Assembly (NCBI GenBank): GCA_902616145.1
Contig: CACMRM010000004.1
Location: forward strand, 1-64,000
Direction of reading: 5' to 3'
Length of the DNA stretch: 64,000 bases
From: an uncultured Pelagibacteraceae bacterium
GTDB taxonomy: Bacteria; Pseudomonadota; Alphaproteobacteria; Pelagibacterales; Pelagibacteraceae
Made by a program: the position numbers and the translations under genes. The notes below the pieces were generated by a model that saw only the letters and a program-made list of their open reading frames with translations, was not told the origin of the DNA and did no database searches. Shown one piece after another: positions 17,797 through 25,515 of this stretch (positions within the stretch are counted from its first letter, which is position 1; every line of letters starts with the position of its first letter).

Positions 17797-18969
17797 TTAT
17801 CTTTCAACACACATTGCAATACCCATTCCTCCACCGATACAAAGAGTCGCTAAACCTTTCTTTACATCTCTTTTAATCATCTCATGAATGAGAGTAACTA
17901 GAATTCTTGTTCCCGAGGCTCCAATTGGATGACCTAAAGCAATCGCGCCCCCATTTACATTTACTTTTTCTTCTGGGATAGAAAGGGTTTTTAAAACAGC
18001 CAAACTTTGAGCTGCAAACGCTTCATTTATTTCAAATAAATCTACATCTTTCACAGACCAGCCAGCTATATCCAAGGCTTTCTTTGAGGAAGGAATCGGA
18101 CCAGTTCCCATTATCGCTGGATCAACCCCGCAACTTGCCCAAGATTTAATTGAGACAAGTTTTTCAATACCTCTTTTTTCAGCTTCTTCACTTGACATCA
18201 AGGTCACTGCTGCAGCGCCATCATTAATACCAGAGGCGTTCCCTGCTGTGACTGTACCATCTTTTTTGAAAACAGGTTTTAATCTTGACAATGCTTGTAG
18301 ATTTATACCCTCTCTAGGATGTTCATCTTTATTGAAATTCACTTCTGAATTTTTTAATTTAACTTTATAATTAAAAATTTCTTTATCAAATTTTTTTTCT
18401 TTTTGTGCTTTAAGAGCCTTTTCTTGTGAATTAAGAGCAAATTTGTCTTGTTGATCTCTTGTAACTTGAAACTTTTCAGCAACATTTTCTGCGGTTATGC
18501 CCATATGATATCCGTGAAATGCATCCCACAATCCATCTTTAATCATGGTATCAATTATTTCAGCATCCCCTAATTTTTTCCCATCTCTTAGATGAATAGC
18601 ATGAGGAGCTGAAGACATACTTTCCTGGCCACCAGCAATAACTATTTTAGAGTCTCCTGATCTGATACTTTGAAAACCCGACACTATTGATCTTATCCCT
18701 GACCCACAAACTTGATTCACAATATAAGCAGGTTTTTCTTTTGGTATTCCAGATTTGATAGCCGCTTGTCTTGCTGGATTTTGCCCGACACCTCCAGTTA
18801 AAACTTGACCCATAATTACTTCGTCTATATCGCTGGATTTTAATCCTGAATTATTTATCTCATTGGATATTACAGCTGCACCCATTTCATCACTTTTTAC
18901 ATTTTTTAATGTTTTGCCTAAGGAACCCACAGCTGTTCTTGAACAAGAGGTAATTAAAATATCTTTCAT
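17797..18969 (-). CDS. phaA: Acetyl-CoA acetyltransferase (biosynthetic-type thiolase)
   Basis: A 390-residue thiolase that interconverts two acetyl-CoA with acetoacetyl-CoA and CoA. The nucleophile is C88 in NQVCGSGIRS. The other active-site residues are H347 in ALGHPIGASG and C377 in LCIGGGMGIA. NEAFAAQ, the usual thiolase signature, precedes them. Length is typical. With the convergent acetoacetyl-CoA synthetase it would allow acetoacetate breakdown to acetyl-CoA, or acetoacetyl-CoA formation for polymer or ketone metabolism. No PHB reductase or synthase is present in the window, so the degradative route is favoured. Confidence 0.94.
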   Translation of the reverse strand: MKDILITSCSRTAVGSLGKTLKNVKSDEMGAAVISNEINNSGLKSSDIDEVIMGQVLTGGVGQNPARQAAIKSGIPKEKPAYIVNQVCGSGIRSIVSGFQSIRSGDSKIVIAGGQESMSSAPHAIHLRDGKKLGDAEIIDTMIKDGLWDAFHGYHMGITAENVAEKFQVTRDQQDKFALNSQEKALKAQKEKKFDKEIFNYKVKLKNSEVNFNKDEHPREGINLQALSRLKPVFKKDGTVTAGNASGINDGAAAVTLMSSEEAEKRGIEKLVSIKSWASCGVDPAIMGTGPIPSSKKALDIAGWSVKDVDLFEINEAFAAQSLAVLKTLSIPEEKVNVNGGAIALGHPIGASGTRILVTLIHEMIKRDVKKGLATLCIGGGMGIAMCVER

Positions 18970-18987
18970 ATTAAGTAATTTATATTG

Positions 18988-20304
18988 TTAAAATTTATTT
19001 TCAATTGAATTTAATCGAGTTAGACCAATCAATATTGCTAATATTAAAAATAAATAGGTAGCATTTCCAGTAGTAAAAAAACTACCAGTGCTTTTTATGG
19101 GAAAAATTTCAGCTATGAATAAAAAAATAAATGGAGTAATTATGTGATTGTTTTTCATAGTTGATTTAAAAAAATATTTTTTTAAAAAACTTCTGTAAAA
19201 AAATAAAAGAAAACTTACTATAATTATCAAAAACCCGATTATTCCTGTTTCCGTCAAAATCTCCAAATAATAATTATGTGGGTGCATATTGCACTTATAT
19301 TTCTTATAAGTTTCCGATGTATCTGGCGCTCGATAGTGACAGTAGTATCTAAAATTTTTTATTCCACCGCCTATATATTTATTTAGTAACCAGGTATCAT
19401 AAAATGTATTAAATTCTTTAAAATATGCTGACTTATTGTAATCAAATTTTTCCTCTGTAAATACTGTTTTAATTTCGGTAACTTGCATATAAAAATTTTT
19501 AAAATTATTTTTGACTTTTGAATTGAAATTAAAAATAATTAAGAACGCAGTAACTATGATAAAACAAAAATGTAGGAAATATTTTCTTACTTGTTTCTGG
19601 AAAACTAAAGTTAGAAATAAAGTAAATATAAACATTATCAAAGGCATTCTGTTACCGGAAAACATAATTCCTGTAAAAAATATTAAAAATAATATTGGGA
19701 TAAGAACCTTGCTATAGTTTCTAAATTTTAAAAAAAATAATGGAACTATAAAAAAGGAAAAAAGTGAAAAACGCTGAATAAAACCTCCAGCTATTAATTC
19801 GTCTCCAAAAGGTCCACCTAGTTTTCTTCCCATCCCTTCAGTTCCATAACCAAAAATATCTTTACCAAATATTGATTGATAAAAAATATCAAAGCATACA
19901 AATATTGAAGCTAAAGACGAGGAAATGAAAAAATATTTTAAATTTAAAAATTTTTTCTCTACACAAAATCTTAAAACAAGATAAAAAATTAGATATTTAA
20001 AAAAAAGTATAGACTTTATAGTTGTAGAAAAATCTGCTCTCCAAGATTTCTCTAAATAGAAAAATATATCGTTATAAACGCCTGTAAACAGAACAATAAA
20101 AAAAAATGTACTAATTATTTTATCAATGAGATCTAATCGAAAAGAAAAAATTTCTTTTTTGTATGAAAAAAAAGCGGAGATTATGAACAAAACCAAATTA
20201 ATATTAATAATCATATTTCCAGCAATAAAACTTAGAGGCATAATAGCAAGTAATACACTGGGGTATTTAGTATCTTGGTTAGTTTGCAAAGAAAATAAGC
20301 TCAT
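18988..20304 (-). CDS. O-antigen ligase/polymerase-like membrane protein (Wzy/WaaL type)
   Basis: 438 residues, very hydrophobic, with roughly ten to twelve transmembrane segments. There is one large periplasmic loop (about 270-350) holding conserved-looking GGGIKNFRYYC and the MHPHNYYLEILTETGIIG stretch, typical of Wzy_C/O-antigen ligase proteins. The family polymerises or ligates lipid-linked glycans on the outer face of the inner membrane. It follows the thiolase start by 18 bases but points the same way with its own role. With tRNA-Arg and the glycosyltransferase genes to the right, it opens a surface-polysaccharide block. Ligase and polymerase cannot be told apart from sequence. Confidence 0.83.
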   Translation of the reverse strand: MSLFSLQTNQDTKYPSVLLAIMPLSFIAGNMIININLVLFIISAFFSYKKEIFSFRLDLIDKIISTFFFIVLFTGVYNDIFFYLEKSWRADFSTTIKSILFFKYLIFYLVLRFCVEKKFLNLKYFFISSSLASIFVCFDIFYQSIFGKDIFGYGTEGMGRKLGGPFGDELIAGGFIQRFSLFSFFIVPLFFLKFRNYSKVLIPILFLIFFTGIMFSGNRMPLIMFIFTLFLTLVFQKQVRKYFLHFCFIIVTAFLIIFNFNSKVKNNFKNFYMQVTEIKTVFTEEKFDYNKSAYFKEFNTFYDTWLLNKYIGGGIKNFRYYCHYRAPDTSETYKKYKCNMHPHNYYLEILTETGIIGFLIIIVSFLLFFYRSFLKKYFFKSTMKNNHIITPFIFLFIAEIFPIKSTGSFFTTGNATYLFLILAILIGLTRLNSIENKF

Positions 20305-20383
20305 ACTTTTTTTGAAATTATGTTATTTATTTATAGCATGGATCTATTTCAAAAAATAAAATTTAATGTAATTAATATAAAAA

Positions 20384-20460
20384 GCGCCTGTAGCTCAACT
20401 GGATAGAGCGCTTGGCTACGGACCAGGAGGTTCTGGGTTCAAATCCTAGCAGGCGCACCA
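20384..20460 (+). tRNA. tRNA-Arg (anticodon ACG)
   Basis: A 77-base cloverleaf. Acceptor arm GCGCCTG/CAGGCGC, D-arm GCTC...GAGC, anticodon stem CTTGG/CCAGG with loop CTACGGA (anticodon ACG), and T-arm with GGTTCAAATCC. The discriminator is A, and CCA is encoded. The ACG anticodon would need A34-to-inosine editing by TadA to read CGN codons. A glycosyltransferase ORF starts three bases after the CCA. Confidence 0.97.
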
Positions 20461-20463
20461 CAT

Positions 20464-21708
20464 ATGAAAAAATTTTCAAAAACCCAATTGATTTATCTCA
20501 TCTTAACGTTGAGTTTTTTAGTTAAATTTATAGCAGTATTTTTTTACGCAGATAAAGAATTAGTAAATGAATGGGGTTTTATTTTTCATAACTATAAGGC
20601 ATCAGGCGTAATTGGTTATTATGTAGCTTTAGATGAATATAATGCTATTCCAAAATTTGCAGAAATAGGAGAAAAAGTACTGCCTTCAGTTTTTATGCCT
20701 CCGTTGTATTTCTTTTTTATATATATCATCAATTTCTTTAGTCCCGTCTCATTTGGAATAGTCAACTCATTAATTTTTATTCAAATTTTAATAAGCATTG
20801 GGTCTATTTATATTTTTTATAAAATAACTGAAGAACTTGAAAAAAATAATTTTCAAATTTTAGTTACTTTTTTATTTGCATTTTTTCCTCTTAATATTTA
20901 CGCCTGTCTCCAAGTGTCCTCTATTACGTTGCAAATTTTTTTAATGCTCTATTATTTTTTATTTATTATTTTGTACTTAAAACGAAATAAAATAAAATAT
21001 CTTATTTTTTTCTCAATCATTTCAGGTTTTCTTATTTTGATAAGAGGAGAATTCTTTCTATTTTACATATTTACTTTATTTTTTTTCTTTTTAATAAAAA
21101 GTCGAAATTTTAAAAGTTGTTTGGTTTCAATTATTATAACTTTAATTGTTATCTCTCCTTACCTGTACAGAAACTATGAGGTCTTCAATTCAGTTACTAT
21201 TACAAAATCTTTTGGATATAATCTTTTAAAAGGCAATAATCCAACTTTTACTATAGAGGGAAATCCAAAATTTATAGAAAAATATAATGTTAAAAATTAT
21301 AAGATTAAAACAGAAAATAACTTTGAAATTATCTTAGATAATGAATATAAAAATGAAGCAATAAAAATTATTAAAAGCGATCCATTTGAATATTTTAAAT
21401 TTTACCTTTTAAAAATACTCTCTTTTATGTTTTTTGATATGACTTCGACCTATCCCCACTATTATAATTTTTTTCATATTTTTCCTAAAATTATTGTATC
21501 CATTACTGGTTTTATCGGTGCCTTACTAGCTTTTAGACGGGCAGATTTTTTTCAATATTTATCACTCTTTTATTTTTTAAATATTTTTTTATTCTCAATT
21601 TTTTTTATTTTACCAAGATACAGTTTGATGCTTTTACCAATAAATTTGATTCTAACAATTTTTGTTATTCAAAAATTAAGAGGAAAATTCCTCAATAAGT
21701 TCAGATAA
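20464..21708 (+). CDS. GT-C fold (PMT/ArnT-like) membrane glycosyltransferase
   Basis: 414 residues with about ten transmembrane segments. An early periplasmic loop carries acidic residues (ADKELVNEWGF, then ALDEYN), as GT-C enzymes have after the first helix. The loop YGYNLLKGNN-like segment (FGYNLLKGNNPTF, about 248-260) is typical of dolichyl/undecaprenyl-phosphate sugar transferases. It probably transfers a sugar from a polyprenyl-phosphate donor to a surface glycan. The ATG lies three bases after the encoded CCA of tRNA-Arg, with no separate ribosome site; the next Met is about 80 residues in. The 3' end overlaps the convergent epimerase gene by 33 bases. Confidence 0.75.
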   Translation: MKKFSKTQLIYLILTLSFLVKFIAVFFYADKELVNEWGFIFHNYKASGVIGYYVALDEYNAIPKFAEIGEKVLPSVFMPPLYFFFIYIINFFSPVSFGIVNSLIFIQILISIGSIYIFYKITEELEKNNFQILVTFLFAFFPLNIYACLQVSSITLQIFLMLYYFLFIILYLKRNKIKYLIFFSIISGFLILIRGEFFLFYIFTLFFFFLIKSRNFKSCLVSIIITLIVISPYLYRNYEVFNSVTITKSFGYNLLKGNNPTFTIEGNPKFIEKYNVKNYKIKTENNFEIILDNEYKNEAIKIIKSDPFEYFKFYLLKILSFMFFDMTSTYPHYYNFFHIFPKIIVSITGFIGALLAFRRADFFQYLSLFYFLNIFLFSIFFILPRYSLMLLPINLILTIFVIQKLRGKFLNKFR

Positions 21709-22728
21709 GATTTTTTTTGTAGAGTATTTTTGCTGCCAATTTGGATATTTTTTTTTAAATTTTTTCATGTCTGATACATACCAAATATGATCTCCAATTC
21801 TATTGGTTTTAATTATATTTTTTTTTATTTTAATTTTTGCAATATCCTCGACTATTTGTAAGGCTTCTAAAATTGAACAATTTGAAAATCTGCCGCCACC
21901 AGTATTATAAACTTCTCCGCATGAAGGTTTTTGGAAAAATTGCCAAAAGCAACTTACTAAGTCGCTGCTATGAATGTTGTCTCTTACTTGCTTGCCTTTG
22001 TATCCAATTAAATTGTATTTTTTAGATTTGAGAGAGGCCTTTACTAGATATGACAAAAAACCATGTAATTTCGCTCCAGAATGATTAGGGCCAGTTATAC
22101 ATCCGGCCCTAAAACAAGAAGTTTTAAGTCCAACATTTCTTCCATATTCTTGTACAATTAAATCAGCATACGACTTTGATACTCCAAAAAAACTATGTGT
22201 GCAATTATCTACAGACATAGACTCATCTATACCCCTGGTAAATTTATGTCCTTTTCGAATCTCCCATCTAGTTTTTTTTTCAATTAAAGGAAGACGATTT
22301 GGATTATCACCATAAACTTTGTTTGTTGACATAAATATGAAGGGTGCTTCGGGAGTATAAATTTTGGTAAGTTCTAAAAGATTTAGGGTTCCCCGCGCAT
22401 TAATCTCAAAATCTACAAATGCTTTATTTTTTGCCCAATCATGAGAGGGTTGTGCAGCGCAATGTATAATAATTTTTATATTTTTTTTATATTTTAAAAA
22501 TATTTTCTTAAGCGATTCATAATTTCTTATATCAGTACTATAGTGGCTATATTTTTTAAGAGATTTATTAAGTTTTCTTTTAACCCAAGAAATATCACCA
22601 TCTTTTCCAAAAAAAAATTTTCTGGCGTTATTATCGATTCCTACTATATCAAAACCTTTTTTAGAAAAAAAAATAGCTGACTCAGATCCAACTAAACCAC
22701 ATGATCCTGTTATCAATGCTATACTCAT
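21676..22728 (-). CDS. NAD-dependent epimerase/dehydratase, CDP-paratose 2-epimerase-like
   Basis: A 350-residue extended SDR protein. The Rossmann motif is GSCGLVGSESA (8-18). Where most extended SDRs have YxxxK, this one reads FFGVSKSYAD: Phe replaces the catalytic Tyr while the Lys stays. TGPNHSGAKLHGFLSYLV and QVRDNIHSSDL follow, features I associate with a tyvelose/paratose epimerase-like subgroup. It probably modifies a nucleotide-activated sugar. The start overlaps the upstream epimerase stop by four bases (ATGA), so the two are translationally coupled. The 3' end overlaps the GT-C gene. Confidence 0.82.
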   Translation of the reverse strand: MSIALITGSCGLVGSESAIFFSKKGFDIVGIDNNARKFFFGKDGDISWVKRKLNKSLKKYSHYSTDIRNYESLKKIFLKYKKNIKIIIHCAAQPSHDWAKNKAFVDFEINARGTLNLLELTKIYTPEAPFIFMSTNKVYGDNPNRLPLIEKKTRWEIRKGHKFTRGIDESMSVDNCTHSFFGVSKSYADLIVQEYGRNVGLKTSCFRAGCITGPNHSGAKLHGFLSYLVKASLKSKKYNLIGYKGKQVRDNIHSSDLVSCFWQFFQKPSCGEVYNTGGGRFSNCSILEALQIVEDIAKIKIKKNIIKTNRIGDHIWYVSDMKKFKKKYPNWQQKYSTKKILSELIEEFSS

Positions 22729-23753
22729 TTGAAATATTTTAATATCATCTTATTTTGAAGCAACCAATCATAAATATCTCTAATAATCTGATTTATGCCT
22801 TTAGAAGGTTTCCAATTATAAAATTTTCTTAATTTTCTATTATTGGTTACGAAATATGGGATATCATAAATTGAGGTTTTTAATATACGATTAAATTTGA
22901 TTTTATTTCCAGATATTTTTTGACACTTCAAGGTTAAACTTCGCAAAGAAATAGTATTTCTTTTCTCACCTCCAATATTAAATGTTTGATTAAATATTTT
23001 GTTCAATCTTTTGACTTGATGAAATATGATATTACAAACATCTGTTATATGTATCACATCTCTAACTTGGAAGCCATTTCCTCCAAAACCAATATATGAT
23101 AATTTTTTTTTCAAAATATGTCTTGCAACCCATAATGACACAAATCCTTGATCTTGTTTACCGAACTGCCACGGCCCTGCAATCACACCAAATCTATTTA
23201 TAATATATTTTAAATTTTTCTTAAAAAACATTTCCTTTATTAACTTTTCAGAAGCCAACTTAGTGAAGCCGTACAGTGAACTTGGTAAAGATGTTTCGAA
23301 ATCTTCATTAATTGTTTTTTTTATCTTTAAAGGTTTATTAATTTTATGATTTTTTAATAATCCTCTAAGCTTACTGATAGAGTATACTCTGCTTGAAGAT
23401 AAAAAAATTATATTTGATTGGTCTTTTATACATTTCTTAAGAATATTAAAAGTTCCAATTAAATTTGTATTAAAAACTCTATCTGGATCTTTCGATGATG
23501 CTTCAATAGCAGGTTCAGCACAACAATCAATTACAAGGTTTACTTTTGGCAAGGCTTTAAATTTATTTCTATCTTCGATATTGAATTTAAAATTCTTAAT
23601 CTTATACTTTGCCAACCTTTTCTTATTAATAGTTGACCCTCTGCGCATAAGATTGTCCACGCTATATATTTTTGCTTTTTTCATTTTTTTCTTAAAAAAT
23701 ATAGCTATATTTGAACCTACAAATCCGCAACCACCTGTAATTAGTATTTTCAT
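22725..23753 (-). CDS. NAD-dependent epimerase/dehydratase, nucleotide-sugar type
   Basis: A 342-residue extended SDR with NAD motif GGCGFVGSNIA (7-17) and intact catalytic YGFTK. It also has FQVRDVIHITDVC and NIGGEKRNTISL, which are typical of nucleotide-sugar epimerases close to CDP-paratose 2-epimerase and GDP-mannose dehydratase relatives. It is first of a two-gene unit with the Phe-variant epimerase, overlapping it by four bases. The two paralogues may act in sequence, or as a heteromer, on one sugar nucleotide used by the nearby glycosyltransferases. The sugar itself cannot be read from sequence. Confidence 0.83.
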   Translation of the reverse strand: MKILITGGCGFVGSNIAIFFKKKMKKAKIYSVDNLMRRGSTINKKRLAKYKIKNFKFNIEDRNKFKALPKVNLVIDCCAEPAIEASSKDPDRVFNTNLIGTFNILKKCIKDQSNIIFLSSSRVYSISKLRGLLKNHKINKPLKIKKTINEDFETSLPSSLYGFTKLASEKLIKEMFFKKNLKYIINRFGVIAGPWQFGKQDQGFVSLWVARHILKKKLSYIGFGGNGFQVRDVIHITDVCNIIFHQVKRLNKIFNQTFNIGGEKRNTISLRSLTLKCQKISGNKIKFNRILKTSIYDIPYFVTNNRKLRKFYNWKPSKGINQIIRDIYDWLLQNKMILKYFK

Positions 23754-23795
23754 TATAAAATAAATATCTTACTAATAGAAAAAAATAAACAATTT

Positions 23796-24509
23796 ATGCT
23801 TTCTATAATAGTGCCAGTTAGAAACGAGATGGATAATGTAAGAGAAATATTTGATTATTTCTCTGGAAATTTAAAAGAATTAAATTTTGAGGTAATAATT
23901 ATTAATGATTTCAGTGAAGATAATACTTTCGAAGAAGCAAAGTCTTTATCTAATAATTATGAAAATTTTAAAATTCTAAATAATCAAAAAAAGGGCTTGG
24001 GAGGAGCAATTAATTTAGGAATAGAAAAAGCGTCAGGAGAAAATGTTGTCATTATGATGGCTGATCAATCTGATAGCATAAAAGATCTTATTAGATACAA
24101 TGATCTAATGGCTTCAGAAAATTATGACGCTATCCTAGGATCAAGATTTCTTGGAAACTCTAAAGTTGAAGGATATCCAATTCAAAAACTTATACTTAAC
24201 AGAATTTTTAATTTATTTGTAAAATTTATTTTTTGGAATAGTTATAATGATTATACTAATGCTTTTAAGATTTATAAGAAAAAGGCATTGAGAGAAATTA
24301 TGCCATTAATTTCTGAGAGCTTTAATATTTTTTTAGAGATACCATTAAAAATTATTTCAAGAAATTATAAATACAAAGTAATTTCAATAGATTGGATCGG
24401 AAGGAAAAAAGGAAAATCTAAATTTAAAATAAATGAATTAGGCTCAAAATATTTATTTACTTTAATTTATTGCTTTATAGAAAAAAATCTATTAAACATA
24501 AAAAAATGA
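23796..24509 (+). CDS. Glycosyltransferase family 2 (polyprenyl-phosphate sugar synthase-like)
   Basis: A 237-residue GT-A fold protein. It opens SIIVPVRNEMDNV, the family 2 signature, with IINDFSEDNT and the metal-binding region MMADQSDS (DQSD in place of DXD), then GSRFL. The pattern is close to dolichol-phosphate mannose synthase. Such enzymes load a sugar onto polyprenyl phosphate at the cytoplasmic membrane, giving the donor that GT-C enzymes such as the one at 20464 use. There is no C-terminal transmembrane pair. It starts 42 bases from the divergent epimerase pair and is followed at once by a tiny membrane-peptide ORF. Confidence 0.86.
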   Translation: MLSIIVPVRNEMDNVREIFDYFSGNLKELNFEVIIINDFSEDNTFEEAKSLSNNYENFKILNNQKKGLGGAINLGIEKASGENVVIMMADQSDSIKDLIRYNDLMASENYDAILGSRFLGNSKVEGYPIQKLILNRIFNLFVKFIFWNSYNDYTNAFKIYKKKALREIMPLISESFNIFLEIPLKIISRNYKYKVISIDWIGRKKGKSKFKINELGSKYLFTLIYCFIEKNLLNIKK

Positions 24510-24518
24510 GGTAAAATA

Positions 24519-24596
24519 ATGTCGCTTCAAAAAGCAGTAGTCGTTTTTTTTTCAATCGTTTTTATAATTTTATTGAGTCTCTCATTTATATTATGA
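24519..24596 (+). CDS. Candidate 25-residue membrane peptide
   Basis: A 25-codon ORF (starts MSLQKAVVVFF) consists of a short polar start and one hydrophobic helix. A clear GAGGT (24508-24512) overlaps the stop of the GT2 gene and sits six bases before the ATG, a good site by the standards of this window. That suggests translational coupling to the glycosyltransferase. No family is recognised. The stop overlaps the end of the convergent uppP gene. Confidence 0.4.
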   Translation: MSLQKAVVVFFSIVFIILLSLSFIL

Positions 24597-25349
24597 ATAC
24601 GTAATAGAAAGCAATATTATACCTAGAACTAATCTATATCCTACAAAAATATTCAAGTTAAATCTTCTTACGTACTGAAGAAAAAATTTTATTGTAAATA
24701 TTGAAAATATAAACGCTAAAAATATTGAAAAAAAATCTAGAATCGAAACTGAGAGATCACCAGATGTTAAGAGATTATTTAAACCATATATCGTAATTAC
24801 ACCTAAAACAGGAATAGACAACAAGAAAGAAATTTTTGAAGCATCATATCTATTAAAGTTTTGAAATCTACTAGCTGTTATTGTTATACCCATTCTGCTT
24901 ACGCCCGGTATTAAAGACAAAATTTGAAATAATCCAATAAATAATGCAGATTTATAATTTAAATCTCTTTTAATACTTTTGTTAATTTTAAATTTATCGC
25001 TAATAAAAAGTAGAATTCCAAAAATAATTGTTGCCCAACCGATTACTTCTATATTTCTCAATGACTCGATTAAATTTGTTTTTAATAAAAAATAGCCACT
25101 TCCCATCACTGGGATTGAAGCAATCAAAATTTTTAAAAATAGTTTCTTATTTTTAACAAAATTTATTATATCTTTTTTAAAGTATACTAATACTGCAATG
25201 AATGATCCAATGTGTAAGCTTAAATCTATAGAAAGACTTTGTTCAGAAAAATCAATAAATTTTGAAAAGATAATTAGGTGCGAAGATGAGCTAACTGGCA
25301 AAAATTCTGTGATACCTTGAATTAAAGACAAAATGAATATTTCAATCAT
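24591..25349 (-). CDS. uppP: Undecaprenyl-diphosphatase UppP (BacA family)
   Basis: 252 residues from the ATG at 25349 (MIEIFILSLIQGITEFLPVS). The protein dephosphorylates undecaprenyl pyrophosphate at the inner membrane, recycling the lipid carrier for peptidoglycan and surface glycans. Motif 1, with E15 and SSSSH (20-24), is intact. Motif 2 reads PGVSRMGITITA, where the usual form is PGxSRSGxT, so Met replaces the second Ser. Seven to eight hydrophobic segments are seen. An in-frame upstream start at 25415 would add 22 residues unlike the family and is rejected. It converges on the GT2 gene and serves the same lipid-linked sugar pathway. Confidence 0.93.
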   Translation of the reverse strand: MIEIFILSLIQGITEFLPVSSSSHLIIFSKFIDFSEQSLSIDLSLHIGSFIAVLVYFKKDIINFVKNKKLFLKILIASIPVMGSGYFLLKTNLIESLRNIEVIGWATIIFGILLFISDKFKINKSIKRDLNYKSALFIGLFQILSLIPGVSRMGITITASRFQNFNRYDASKISFLLSIPVLGVITIYGLNNLLTSGDLSVSILDFFSIFLAFIFSIFTIKFFLQYVRRFNLNIFVGYRLVLGIILLSITYS

Positions 25350-25397
25350 TCTTAAAAATTTAAAATTGAAGGTTGTTTTTTTAATGACATTTCTTAA

Positions 25398-25414
25398 TGC
25401 ATAGCAGGTATGCA
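25398..25414. promoter_or_regulatory. Inverted repeat upstream of gltD
   Basis: TGCATA-GCAGG-TATGCA is a perfect 6-base inverted repeat between divergent uppP and gltD, about 100 bases before the gltD start. TTGACC (25463-25468) with a loose TATCAA 15 bases later may be the gltD promoter. The repeat could be an operator; no regulator is identified. Confidence 0.28.
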
Positions 25415-25515
25415 AATAATAGCAGCAAAAATACTGGATTTTTAGATTTTAGGTAATTATTATTGACCTTAAAAATATATAAATATCAATGATTATTTAT
25501 TAATAAGACCAACTC

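Noticed and set aside
18988-25349. Polysaccharide block as a recent mobile island at tRNA-Arg
   Set aside because: No integrase, no direct repeat of the tRNA 3' end and no base-composition break was found. Only the tRNA location suggests it.
25350-25415. N-terminal extension of UppP by 22 residues
   Set aside because: The extension is unlike the family, and the start at 25349 gives the normal UppP N-terminus.
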